Assembly (NCBI GenBank): GCA_038750655.1
Contig: JBCDGZ010000119.1
Span: 1-24,479 of the forward strand
Direction of reading: 5' to 3'
DNA: 24,479 bases
Origin: JBCDGZ01 sp038750655
GTDB taxonomy: Bacteria > Bacteroidota > Bacteroidia > Chitinophagales > Saprospiraceae
Part shown: positions 14,837-22,364 of the stretch, one piece after another
Layout of the letters: the number at the start of each line of letters is the position of its first letter
Position numbering within the stretch: position 1 is the stretch's first letter
Notes under the pieces: model-generated
The model's database searches: none
Told to the model about the DNA's origin: nothing
What the model saw: only the letters and a program-made list of their open reading frames with translations
Translations under genes and position numbers: made by a program

Positions 14837-15499
14837 ATGAAATCGAGTAATACTACAACTCATATCCCCTCGGGCTATTTTGTCAGCGGCATCGGAACCG
14901 AAGTCGGCAAGACGGTCGCTTCCGCAGTGCTGGTCAAAGCCCTGGCCGCCCATTACTGGAAACCCGTACAGGCGGGCGATTTGCACCACACGGATACCGA
15001 TAAGGTGAGCCAATGGGCAGCACATCCCGACTTTCACGCCTATCCCGAAGGCTATCGATTGAATACCCCGGCCTCACCTCACGCCGCAGCGGCCATCGAT
15101 GGCTTGGAGATTCAGCTCAGTGATTTTCACCTGCCCCAAAGCCCTCGCACCCTGATTGTCGAAGGTGCCGGTGGACTAATGGTGCCACTGAATGACCGCG
15201 ATTGTATTATTGACCTGATGGTGCAGCTACAACTGCCCGTTATCCTGGTCTCCCGCAATTACTTGGGAAGCATCAACCACAGCCTGCTCAGCATCGAAGC
15301 CCTGCGAGTCCGACAGCTGAACATCGCCGGAGTATTATTCAATGGGCCAGAGGTAAAGACGACTCAGGAGGTCATCGCCAAGCAAACAGGGATCAAGGTG
15401 TTGGGACGAATTGAGGAGTTGGAAACGGTGAGCGCCGCAAGCGTTGCTCGAGCCGCAGCGGCCCTTCGGGAGACCTTATATACTGAATTTGTTCAGTAG
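14837..15499 (+). CDS. bioD: Dethiobiotin synthetase
   Basis: BioD closes the ureido ring, turning 7,8-diaminopelargonate, carbon dioxide and ATP into dethiobiotin, the step before biotin synthase. The 220-residue length is normal. The P-loop is clear at residues 18-26 (GIGTEVGKT, Lys25). Later family signatures include KPVQAGD, the acidic DTDKV segment, LIVEGAGGLMVPL near residue 110 and LVSRNYLGSINHSLL. The start at ATG 14837 lies 90 bp from the divergent DUF72 gene. It is the first gene of the rightward biotin cluster. The gap to bioA (175 bp) holds a folded inverted-repeat element. Confidence 0.95.
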   Translation: MKSSNTTTHIPSGYFVSGIGTEVGKTVASAVLVKALAAHYWKPVQAGDLHHTDTDKVSQWAAHPDFHAYPEGYRLNTPASPHAAAAIDGLEIQLSDFHLPQSPRTLIVEGAGGLMVPLNDRDCIIDLMVQLQLPVILVSRNYLGSINHSLLSIEALRVRQLNIAGVLFNGPEVKTTQEVIAKQTGIKVLGRIEELETVSAASVARAAAALRETLYTEFVQ

Positions 15500-15555
15500 T
15501 TGTAAAATTCTGATGATTAGTAAATAAAAAGATTTTAATAAAGTGTTAATTTACC

Positions 15556-15659
15556 TCAAGTTGCGGTGGACGAGATTCGGAAAGGAGGATTTTGTGAGCC
15601 ACGAGATGGCGACTCAAATATCTGACGCTTTGAATCTTTAATAGAGAATCGCAACTTGA
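15556..15659. repeat. Nested inverted-repeat element upstream of bioA
   Basis: A 12-bp outer stem (15556-15567 with 15648-15659; CAAGTTGCG against CGCAACTTG plus flanking pairs, one GT wobble) encloses about 80 nt. Inside it AGATTC (15573-15578) pairs with GAATCT (15632-15637). Inside that, GCC and GGC around 15598-15610 can form a small apical hairpin with partial support. The element ends 15 bp before the bioA ATG. It could be a structured 5' leader controlling bioA, or a dispersed repeat that inserted between bioD and bioA. I see no second copy in the window and no T-run that would make it a simple terminator. Confidence 0.55.
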
Positions 15660-15674
15660 ATTAATTTATATATT

Positions 15675-16952
15675 ATGGTAGCAGCAACTATAGAAAAAGA
15701 TCGCCAGTATATCTGGCATCCCTACACCCAAATGAAGACCGCACCTACTCCGCTCAACATCGTCAGAGGAGAGGGGGCAGTATTGTACGACGAAAAAGGC
15801 CAGGCTTACATCGATGCCGTCTCCTCCTGGTGGGTCAACCTCCACGGGCATTCCCACCCCTACATTGCCGAAAAAATCTACGAGCAACTGCGCACCCTGG
15901 AGCACGTCATCTTCGCTGGCTTCACCCATCCCCCCGCCGTCGAAATCTCAGAGCGCCTGCTCGCCATCCTGCCCGACAACCAAAGCCGCACCTTCTTCTC
16001 CGACAATGGCTCCACCGCCGTCGAAGTCGGCCTAAAGATGGCCATACAGTACTTCCATAACCGAGGGCAAAAGCGCGGTCGCCTCATCGCCTTCAATGGG
16101 GCCTACCACGGCGATACCTTCGGCACCATGTCAGCCGGCGGCTCTCCCGGCTTCCACTCGCCCTTTGCCGACTACCTCTTCGAAGTTGAGCACATCCCGG
16201 CCCCCGAACCTGGGCAAGAAGAAGCCGCCTTCAATGCAATGGCCAGCATCCTGGCCAAAGGCGATGTCGCCGCCTTCCTCTACGAACCACTGGTACAAGG
16301 CGCCGCCGGCATGCGCATGCACAAGCCCGCCGCTTTGAACCGACTGCTCGGGCTTTGCAAAGAGGCTGGTGTCCTCTGCATCGCCGATGAAGTCATGACC
16401 GGCTTCGGCCGTACCGGGCGGCTCTTCGCTTCCAACCACATGGAGCACCAGCCCGACCTGATGTGCCTCTCTAAGGGCCTCACTGGCGGTACCCTACCTC
16501 TGGCCATCACCACCTGCACCGAAGCCATCTACGATGCCTTTTTATCCGATGACAACAGCAAAGCGTTCTACCACGGCCATTCGTTTACCGCCAACCCCGT
16601 AGGCTGCGCGGCGGCTCTGGCCAGTATGGACTTGCTCCTCAAAGAGAGCTGCCAAGAGCGGATTGCTTCGATCAGCCAGCAACACCTCGCTTTCTGTAGA
16701 GACGTCGCTGGGCATCCCAGAGTTGGAGAAGCTCGCAGCCAGGGTACCATCCTCGCCCTAGAATTCAAGACCGAAGAAGGCACCGGCTATTTCAGCAATA
16801 TCCGCCAAAAGCTCTATCCCTTTTTTCTGGAACGAGGCGCAGTCCTCCGACCACTAGGCAATGTCATCTACCTCATTCCGCCCTACTGCATCAGCGATGA
16901 GCAATTGAGTAGTTTGTACGGGATGATGAAGGAAGCTTTAGAGCGATTTTAA
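15675..16952 (+). CDS. bioA: Adenosylmethionine-8-amino-7-oxononanoate aminotransferase
   Basis: BioA is a PLP enzyme that moves an amino group from S-adenosylmethionine to 8-amino-7-oxononanoate, giving 7,8-diaminopelargonate. The 425-residue length matches the family (E. coli 429). Visible motifs are the start IWHPYTQMKTAP, SSWWVNLHGHSHP, DNGSTAVEVGLKMA, FNGAYHGDTFGTMS, the cofactor-contacting ADEVMTGFGRTG and LSKGLTGG with PLP-binding Lys267 (E. coli Lys274). The codons are strongly C-ending, unlike the first half of bioF, which is G-rich. The 175 bp before it contain an inverted-repeat element, so it may have its own promoter or regulation. 391 bp separate it from bioF. Confidence 0.97.
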   Translation: MVAATIEKDRQYIWHPYTQMKTAPTPLNIVRGEGAVLYDEKGQAYIDAVSSWWVNLHGHSHPYIAEKIYEQLRTLEHVIFAGFTHPPAVEISERLLAILPDNQSRTFFSDNGSTAVEVGLKMAIQYFHNRGQKRGRLIAFNGAYHGDTFGTMSAGGSPGFHSPFADYLFEVEHIPAPEPGQEEAAFNAMASILAKGDVAAFLYEPLVQGAAGMRMHKPAALNRLLGLCKEAGVLCIADEVMTGFGRTGRLFASNHMEHQPDLMCLSKGLTGGTLPLAITTCTEAIYDAFLSDDNSKAFYHGHSFTANPVGCAAALASMDLLLKESCQERIASISQQHLAFCRDVAGHPRVGEARSQGTILALEFKTEEGTGYFSNIRQKLYPFFLERGAVLRPLGNVIYLIPPYCISDEQLSSLYGMMKEALERF

Positions 16953-17343
16953 GTAGAATGGGGTAGAGAAAGTAAAATTTTTTTTACTTGAAGGAAATGC
17001 CTATAAAAGCTTGTAAATGAATGAGATAAGTGGAATGTTGCTAAGCGTGATAAATTTTTATTTTCATAATATTTATGGAATTTTTGCCTTTTCGCCGTCT
17101 ATGTGGGGCATCCCTTCCGAAAAAGGATCCAGAGGAGGGGTAACATCAACGGTTTTTGCAGCATCTGAACGGAAAGATGCCGGGTACGGCTTTGCCCTTA
17201 CGGAGCAAGTTGACGGGATGCTGGCGGCGGCGGTACTGTGGGTGGGTCCCTCCCTCAAAGCTCCATCGTCTGCCTCAGAACAAATGGCTGCTCTTGATCT
17301 ACTCAACCCTCAACCCTCCATCGTCTAATTACAAACAAATGAC
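16953..17343. other. 391-bp gap between bioA and bioF
   Basis: Right after bioA an AT palindrome pairs AAGTAAAA (16970-16977) with TTTTACTT (16982-16989), a possible weak terminator. From about 17090 the sequence turns GC-rich. A 103-codon frame (17017-17328) runs through it, but its peptide looks unlike a protein (AAAVLWVGPSLKAPSS), and a similarly long frame exists on the other strand. The segment may be a dispersed repeat or the remains of one; I see no second copy here. CTCCATCGTC occurs twice, near 17260 and 17314. Confidence 0.4.
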
Positions 17344-18492
17344 ATGCAATCACTTCAAGCATACCTTCAGCAACAGCTCGACAAGCGCGAGGCCCAGCAG
17401 CAGCTCCGTCGCCTTCGTCTCAATCCCTCGCTGGCCGACTTTTGCTCCAACGACTATCTGGGCTTAGCCCGTTCGGAGGAGTTGCAATCGCGGGTGCAGC
17501 GGCGGCGGCCCACCAGCCTGGGATCGACCGGATCGCGGTTGCTGAGTGGCAATACGGCGCTTTGTGAGGGGATGGAGAAGGAGCTAGCGGCCTTTCACCG
17601 GGCCGAAGCCGGCTTGATCTTTAATTCCGGCTATTCGGCCAATTTGGGCTTGATGTCCTGTATTGCGGGGCGGCAGGACACCTTGCTTTTTGATCGACTG
17701 GTACACAATTCGATTCGGACGGGGATTCGCTTGTCGCGGGCGCGGGCCTTGGGCTTCGCGCACAATGATGTGCAGGATTTAGCGGCGAAGCTGAAGCGGG
17801 TAGAGGGGCGAAAAATTGTGGTGGTGGAGAGCTTGTATTCGATGAATGGGGACAAAGCGCCTTTGTTGGAGGTCGTAGAGGTGGTTCGCCGTCATGGGGC
17901 CGTTTTGATTGTGGATGAGGCGCATGCTACTGGGGTGTACGGGCCGGGAGGAGAGGGGCTGGTGGTGGCCGAAGGCTTGGAGGAGGAGGTGTTTGCCAGA
18001 ATTCATACCTTCGGAAAGGCGATGGCTTGCCAGGGAGCGATTGTATTGGGGCCGGAAGTTTTGAGGGCGTATTTGATCAATTTCTCCGCTCCTTTTATCT
18101 ACACTACTGCTTTACCTGAGAGTAGTTTATGGACTGTAAAAGAGGCTTATAGCTATTTGAAGGAAAAGCCGGAATTGATTGGCCAATTGACCCAAAATAT
18201 ACATTACTTCCGATCTTGCTTGAATAGAGAAGCACAGGAGGTATTACCAGACAACGATGGCCCCATCCAGTATATCGCCGTACCAGGCAAGGCCGCCGTT
18301 AAGCAGCTAGCACAGCGCCTGCGGCAGCGCGGATACGATGTCCGTCCCATCCTTCCCCCCACCGTACCACCGGGCGAGGAGCGCATTCGCATCTGCTTAC
18401 ACGCCTTCAACAGCGAAGAAGAAATGGCCGGCCTGGCGACCGCCATCAATGAATTATTACCCTCCATCCTCCCAATCAAAGAGCAATTATGA
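17344..18492 (+). CDS. bioF: 8-amino-7-oxononanoate synthase
   Basis: BioF joins a pimeloyl thioester and L-alanine, releasing carbon dioxide, to form 8-amino-7-oxononanoate, the first committed step of biotin ring assembly. The 382 residues match the family. Motifs include FCSNDYLGLA near residue 36, LGSTGSRLLSGN, VVESLYSMNGDKAPL, IVDEAHATGVYGPGGEG and IHTFGKAMACQGA, with PLP-binding Lys225 (E. coli Lys236). The end of the gene overlaps the following ketosynthase by 4 bp (ATGA at 18489), so the two are translated together. Codon choice changes within the gene near 18230, from G-rich to C-rich, with no break in the frame. Confidence 0.96.
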   Translation: MQSLQAYLQQQLDKREAQQQLRRLRLNPSLADFCSNDYLGLARSEELQSRVQRRRPTSLGSTGSRLLSGNTALCEGMEKELAAFHRAEAGLIFNSGYSANLGLMSCIAGRQDTLLFDRLVHNSIRTGIRLSRARALGFAHNDVQDLAAKLKRVEGRKIVVVESLYSMNGDKAPLLEVVEVVRRHGAVLIVDEAHATGVYGPGGEGLVVAEGLEEEVFARIHTFGKAMACQGAIVLGPEVLRAYLINFSAPFIYTTALPESSLWTVKEAYSYLKEKPELIGQLTQNIHYFRSCLNREAQEVLPDNDGPIQYIAVPGKAAVKQLAQRLRQRGYDVRPILPPTVPPGEERIRICLHAFNSEEEMAGLATAINELLPSILPIKEQL

Positions 18493-19658
18493 AAGCCACT
18501 ATAGGCATTGTTGGATGGGGATCGCTCTCCGCTTTAGGCAGCCATAAAGAACAGATTTGGAAGAAATACCAAGAGGCTAATCACGTTCTGCAGCAAGGAA
18601 AGCCGCAGAGGGAATGGTGGGGGAAAATACCGTCGGCCGAAGAACAGCAGTTGGAGGAATTGCGACTTTCACAAAAAAATTACCGACAACTCGATCGCAG
18701 TGTCCTATTAGCCATACTTGCTGCGCAAAGGGCTGCTCGCGATGCAGGCTGGCCGCCCCATCACCCTGCGGGGGTCAACATCGGTTCTTCGCGTGGGGCA
18801 ACGGAGATTACTGAGCGTCGGCACGAGGATTTTTTACAAAAAACATCAAGCGTTTTACCTTCTACTTCTCCTCTGAGTACTTTAGGGAATCTGTCCTACT
18901 GGGTGGCTAATCATTTAGATTTGGAGGGAATACCGATTAGTCATTCCATCACCTGCAGTACGGCTATGCACAGCCTTTTTAATGCCGTAGCTTGGCTGAA
19001 GGCGGGGATGAGCAAGTACTTTTTGGCGGGGGGAAGTGAAGCCCCGTTGACCGCCTTTACTTTGGCTCAAATGAAGGCCCTCAAGATTTACGCTTCGGCG
19101 GAGGCTGCCGATTTTCCCTGTAGGGCTTTAGCGGAAAATAAAGAAGAAAACACCATGGTGCTGGGCGAAGGGGCGGCCTGCTTTTGCCTAGAGCGTTCGC
19201 CCGCCGAGGCCATGGCCTGGATCAGAGGAATGGGCTACGGCCGGGAGCCGATTCGCCATGCTGCTGCCCTCTCCAAAGACGGTCAATGCTTGCAGCAAGC
19301 CATGCGACAGGCCCTCGGAGAACTGGCTCCCTCCGCAGTTGACCTCATCATTACCCATGCTCCTGGTACCGTCGGTGGAGATGCTGCCGAGCGGGCTGCC
19401 GTCCGGCAGGTGTTCGGAGAAAATATTCCGTTGCTGAGTAATAACAAATGGAAAATAGGTCATACCTTGGGAGCATCTGCAGCATTAAGTATTGAAATGG
19501 CGCTGTTGATGTTGCAGCATCAGGAAGCGATCTCTGTTCCTTACCTGACTGGGTCCGCCCTACCCAAGCGTCCTTTACGAAACATTTTAATCAATGCGCT
19601 CGGTTTTGGAGCGCAGGCCAGCAGCATCCTGATCTCAGGTGTAGAGGCCGAAATTTGA
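18489..19658 (+). CDS. KAS I/II-type beta-ketoacyl synthase in the biotin operon
   Basis: The 389-residue protein has the thiolase-fold condensing-enzyme layout. The catalytic triad is intact: Cys156 in HSITCSTAMHS, His290 in IITHAPGTVGGDA and His325 in WKIGHTLGASAAL, with a Lys (NNKWK) before the second His as in FabF/FabB. It is slightly shorter than FabF (about 410). By family it should catalyse decarboxylative condensation of an acyl thioester with malonyl-ACP. It overlaps bioF by 4 bp and is followed 12 bp later by bioB. This tight placement, with no bioC, bioH, bioW or bioI in the cluster, suggests it helps make the pimeloyl chain used by BioF. That role is inferred; KAS I/II proteins also occur in fatty acid, aryl polyene and flexirubin pathways. 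It is not KAS III-like and therefore differs from BioZ. Confidence 0.88.
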   Translation: MKATIGIVGWGSLSALGSHKEQIWKKYQEANHVLQQGKPQREWWGKIPSAEEQQLEELRLSQKNYRQLDRSVLLAILAAQRAARDAGWPPHHPAGVNIGSSRGATEITERRHEDFLQKTSSVLPSTSPLSTLGNLSYWVANHLDLEGIPISHSITCSTAMHSLFNAVAWLKAGMSKYFLAGGSEAPLTAFTLAQMKALKIYASAEAADFPCRALAENKEENTMVLGEGAACFCLERSPAEAMAWIRGMGYGREPIRHAAALSKDGQCLQQAMRQALGELAPSAVDLIITHAPGTVGGDAAERAAVRQVFGENIPLLSNNKWKIGHTLGASAALSIEMALLMLQHQEAISVPYLTGSALPKRPLRNILINALGFGAQASSILISGVEAEI

Positions 19659-19670
19659 AAAAATAGCCTA

Positions 19671-20786
19671 ATGATGAGTACAACACTGCAAAAGCATTGG
19701 TCTTTAGAAGAAATTGAAACCCTTTACCGTCAACCCTTACTGGAATTACTTTACGAAGCAGCTACCGTACACCGTCAGCATCACAATTCGAGAGAAGTCC
19801 AGATCAGCAGCCTATTGTCTATTAAAACTGGGGGTTGCCCCGAAGATTGCGCTTACTGTCCACAGGCGGCGCGCTATTTCACGGATATTAAGAAGAATGA
19901 TTTGATGTCGGTTGATCAAGTGCGTACAGCCGCCCAAAACGCTAAGGCTAACGGCGCTTCTCGCCTCTGTATGGGAGCGGCCTGGCGCAATGTCCGCAAC
20001 GACAACGATTTTGATCATGTGCTCGAATTGGTAAAAACAGTCAACGGACTGGATATGGAGGTTTGTTGTACCCTGGGGATGCTGAGCGAGGGGCAGGCCC
20101 GCCTGCTGGCCGATGCTGGTCTGTACGCTTACAATCACAACCTAGATACTTCTCAGGAATATTACGAGGAAATCATTTCTACCCGTGGATACGAAGATCG
20201 CCTCAAGACCATCGATAATGTTCGCAAGGCAGACATCCGAGTTTGTTCTGGTGGGATCATTGGAATGGGGGAGGCCTCGACGGATCGCTGTAAGATGTTG
20301 TACACCTTGGCTTCGCTTGATCCTCAGCCGGAGTCGGTCCCCATCAATGCCTTGGTTGCTGTTGAAGGCACACCGCTGGAAGAGCAGCAGCCCGTACCGA
20401 TCTGGGATATGGTGCGGATGATTGCGACGACGCGCATCGTTATCCCGCAGGCCAATGTCCGTCTTTCCGCCGGACGTACGGAGATGAGTGCCGAGGGGCA
20501 AGCCCTTTGCTTCATGGCTGGTGCCAATTCCATTTTTGCTGGAGATAAATTATTGACGACTCCCAACCCGGCTTTCAATGAGGATAAGGCGCTATTTGAC
20601 GTCTTAGGCTTAGTGCCCCGCGCGGCCTTTGCGCAGGGAGAGCAGCCCCAATCCAAAGAAACGTCGATGGCGATGGCCGGAGAGCAAGAGCGTTGGTCGC
20701 GTCCCGCTCATCAAATTTCGGCAAATCAAGAATACACTACTGCTGCCAAAGCCCGGCGTAAGCTGGAAAAGAAGGTTGATGCCTAA
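19671..20786 (+). CDS. bioB: Biotin synthase (radical SAM)
   Basis: BioB inserts sulfur into dethiobiotin to make biotin. The radical-SAM cluster ligands are Cys56, Cys60 and Cys63 (GGCPEDCAYC). The ligands of the auxiliary [2Fe-2S] cluster are also present: Cys100 (RLCMGAAWR), Cys132 (VCCTLG), Cys192 (VCSGG) and Arg269 (RLSAGR). They correspond to E. coli Cys97, Cys128, Cys188 and Arg260. YNHNLDTS is intact. The 371-residue length exceeds E. coli (346) through a C-terminal tail (from about residue 330) rich in Gln, Ser and charged residues. The start is ATG 19671, with a second ATG directly after it. It lies 12 bp after the ketosynthase and 5 bp before the SanA-like gene, in one operon. Confidence 0.97.
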   Translation: MMSTTLQKHWSLEEIETLYRQPLLELLYEAATVHRQHHNSREVQISSLLSIKTGGCPEDCAYCPQAARYFTDIKKNDLMSVDQVRTAAQNAKANGASRLCMGAAWRNVRNDNDFDHVLELVKTVNGLDMEVCCTLGMLSEGQARLLADAGLYAYNHNLDTSQEYYEEIISTRGYEDRLKTIDNVRKADIRVCSGGIIGMGEASTDRCKMLYTLASLDPQPESVPINALVAVEGTPLEEQQPVPIWDMVRMIATTRIVIPQANVRLSAGRTEMSAEGQALCFMAGANSIFAGDKLLTTPNPAFNEDKALFDVLGLVPRAAFAQGEQPQSKETSMAMAGEQERWSRPAHQISANQEYTTAAKARRKLEKKVDA

Positions 20787-20791
20787 AGAGT

Positions 20792-21451
20792 ATGAAGAGC
20801 TGGATCAAATATGGAAAGCGTATGGCAATGACTTTGGTCGCTTTGATGCTCTTGGGAGCGCTGGTGATCTGGGGGTGTAACTACTGGGTGGAGCAATCCA
20901 CTGCCGCTCAAATCTATAGTGATCTTGATCAGTTACCCTCCAATAAAGTAGCCTTAGTACTGGGCACCAATCGCTTGATCCGCAACCGCTATCGCAATCC
21001 TTATTTTGATACCCGCATGGATGCTGCGTATCAATTGTACGCCACCGGAAAAGTCAAGCACTTGATCCTCAGCGGAGACAATGGCCGCAAGTCCTACAGC
21101 GAGCCGGACGATATGAAAGCGGCCCTAATGGAAAGGGGAGTCCCCGAATCGGCGATTACTTTAGACTATGCCGGCTTCAGAACCCTGGACTCCGTCGTAC
21201 GCTGCAATGCTGTATTTCAGCAATCCAAGTTTACGATCATCTCCCAAAAGTTTCATAATCATCGAGCCTTGTTCATCGCCTCCCAAAAGGGACTGGACGC
21301 CATCGCCTATAACGCTGAAACCCCTTGGGCGAATGTGACCAATAAGGTTAAGATTAGGGAATACCTGGCTCGCTGTAAGGCGGTCTTGGATCTGTACGTG
21401 TTGGGAAAGGGGCCTCGATTTTATGGGGATAAGATTCGGATTGATGTGTAA
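20792..21451 (+). CDS. SanA/YdcF-like DUF218 membrane protein
   Basis: The 219-residue protein has one N-terminal membrane helix (about residues 11-29, MAMTLVALMLLGALVIWG). A DUF218 domain follows: KVALVLGTNRLIRN, FDTRMDAAYQLYATGKVKHLILSGDN, the DDMKAALMERGVPESAI segment and a closing WANVTNKVKIREYLAR. This matches the SanA branch, linked in enterobacteria to envelope barrier function and vancomycin sensitivity at high temperature; the biochemical activity is not established. The domain would face the periplasm. It starts 5 bp after bioB and ends 20 bp before tpiA, so it is probably co-transcribed with them without an obvious link to biotin. Confidence 0.88.
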   Translation: MKSWIKYGKRMAMTLVALMLLGALVIWGCNYWVEQSTAAQIYSDLDQLPSNKVALVLGTNRLIRNRYRNPYFDTRMDAAYQLYATGKVKHLILSGDNGRKSYSEPDDMKAALMERGVPESAITLDYAGFRTLDSVVRCNAVFQQSKFTIISQKFHNHRALFIASQKGLDAIAYNAETPWANVTNKVKIREYLARCKAVLDLYVLGKGPRFYGDKIRIDV

Positions 21452-21471
21452 ATAAAAAATCAACTTCAAAT

Positions 21472-22230
21472 ATGAAACGAAATATCACTGCCGCTGGCAA
21501 CTGGAAAATGAATACCACCCTCGAAGAAGGTCTTACCCTCGCACAAGCCTTAGTGGATCAAACCGAGCCGGGAAGCGTGAACGTCATCCTAGCTCCACCT
21601 TATACACACCTCCAGGCCATCGGCGAGATCATCAAATCTTCGCCGCATATTCATCTGGCCGCACAGAACTGCCACGAAAAAGAGAAGGGAGCCTACACCG
21701 GAGAGATTTCCATCGATATGCTGTTGTCGGTCGGTGTGGAGTATGTCATTTTGGGCCACTCAGAGCGCCGCGAGTACTTTGGCGAGAGCAACGCCTTGTT
21801 GGCGGAGAAGACCGTGGCGGCTTTAGCCAAGGGCCTCCATCCGATTTTTTGCTGCGGAGAGCCGCTGGAAATTCGGGAGAAGGGCACCCATGTTGCCTAT
21901 GTCGAAAAGCAGTTGCGGGAGAGCCTCTTTGAGTTGAGTGGCGAGCAGTTTGCTCAGTTGATTATTGCTTATGAACCCATTTGGGCGATTGGTACAGGCT
22001 TGACGGCAAGCCCGGAGCAGGCCCAAGAGATGCAGGCGGCGATTCGCGCTTTGCTGGCGGGACACTTTGGGACTGAGGCAGCCGATCAGTGCAGCATTTT
22101 GTATGGGGGAAGTGTAAAGTCAGGCAATGCGGCAGCACTGTTTGGCCAGCCGGATGTGGACGGCGGTTTGGTAGGAGGAGCCTCTCTGAAAGCGGCCGAT
22201 TTTACACAAATTATCGCAGCGGGTGCATAG
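21472..22230 (+). CDS. tpiA: Triosephosphate isomerase
   Basis: TpiA interconverts dihydroxyacetone phosphate and glyceraldehyde 3-phosphate in glycolysis. The 252-residue length is standard. Catalytic residues are Lys12 (GNWKMN), His96 (VILGHSERRE) and Glu168 (AYEPIWAIGTG), and the phosphate-binding LYGGSVK and GGLVGGASL are near the C-terminus. It is the last gene of the rightward run that starts in the biotin cluster, 20 bp after the SanA-like gene. The start codon follows an A-rich tract. Confidence 0.97.
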   Translation: MKRNITAAGNWKMNTTLEEGLTLAQALVDQTEPGSVNVILAPPYTHLQAIGEIIKSSPHIHLAAQNCHEKEKGAYTGEISIDMLLSVGVEYVILGHSERREYFGESNALLAEKTVAALAKGLHPIFCCGEPLEIREKGTHVAYVEKQLRESLFELSGEQFAQLIIAYEPIWAIGTGLTASPEQAQEMQAAIRALLAGHFGTEAADQCSILYGGSVKSGNAAALFGQPDVDGGLVGGASLKAADFTQIIAAGA

Positions 22231-22295
22231 GCTCAGCGGACTAGCTGGAGGCTGGTTGTTGCTTAATAATGTCACTTTTTTAATAATATTCGCAA

Positions 22296-22332
22296 TTTGA
22301 TTAGCATTTTATGCACAAAAAAGTTAAATTTG
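22296..22332 (+). promoter_or_regulatory. Candidate promoter of the S24 regulator with an internal palindrome
   Basis: TTTG (22296-22299) and TAAATTTG (22325-22332) match the Bacteroidota -33 and -7 elements. The 25-bp spacer is slightly long. A palindrome, GCAT-TTT-ATGC (22304-22314), lies between them and would suit an operator where a bound repressor blocks polymerase. The ATG of the regulator is 32 bp after the -7 box. Confidence 0.45.
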
Positions 22333-22364
22333 GGCTTTAGTGTCTAAAATCAAGCGAATAATTT

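Noticed and set aside
17017..17328. 103-codon plus-strand frame between bioA and bioF
   Set aside because: The composition is not protein-like after residue 30, a comparable frame lies on the opposite strand, and no family is recognised. Kept only as an unexplained gap.
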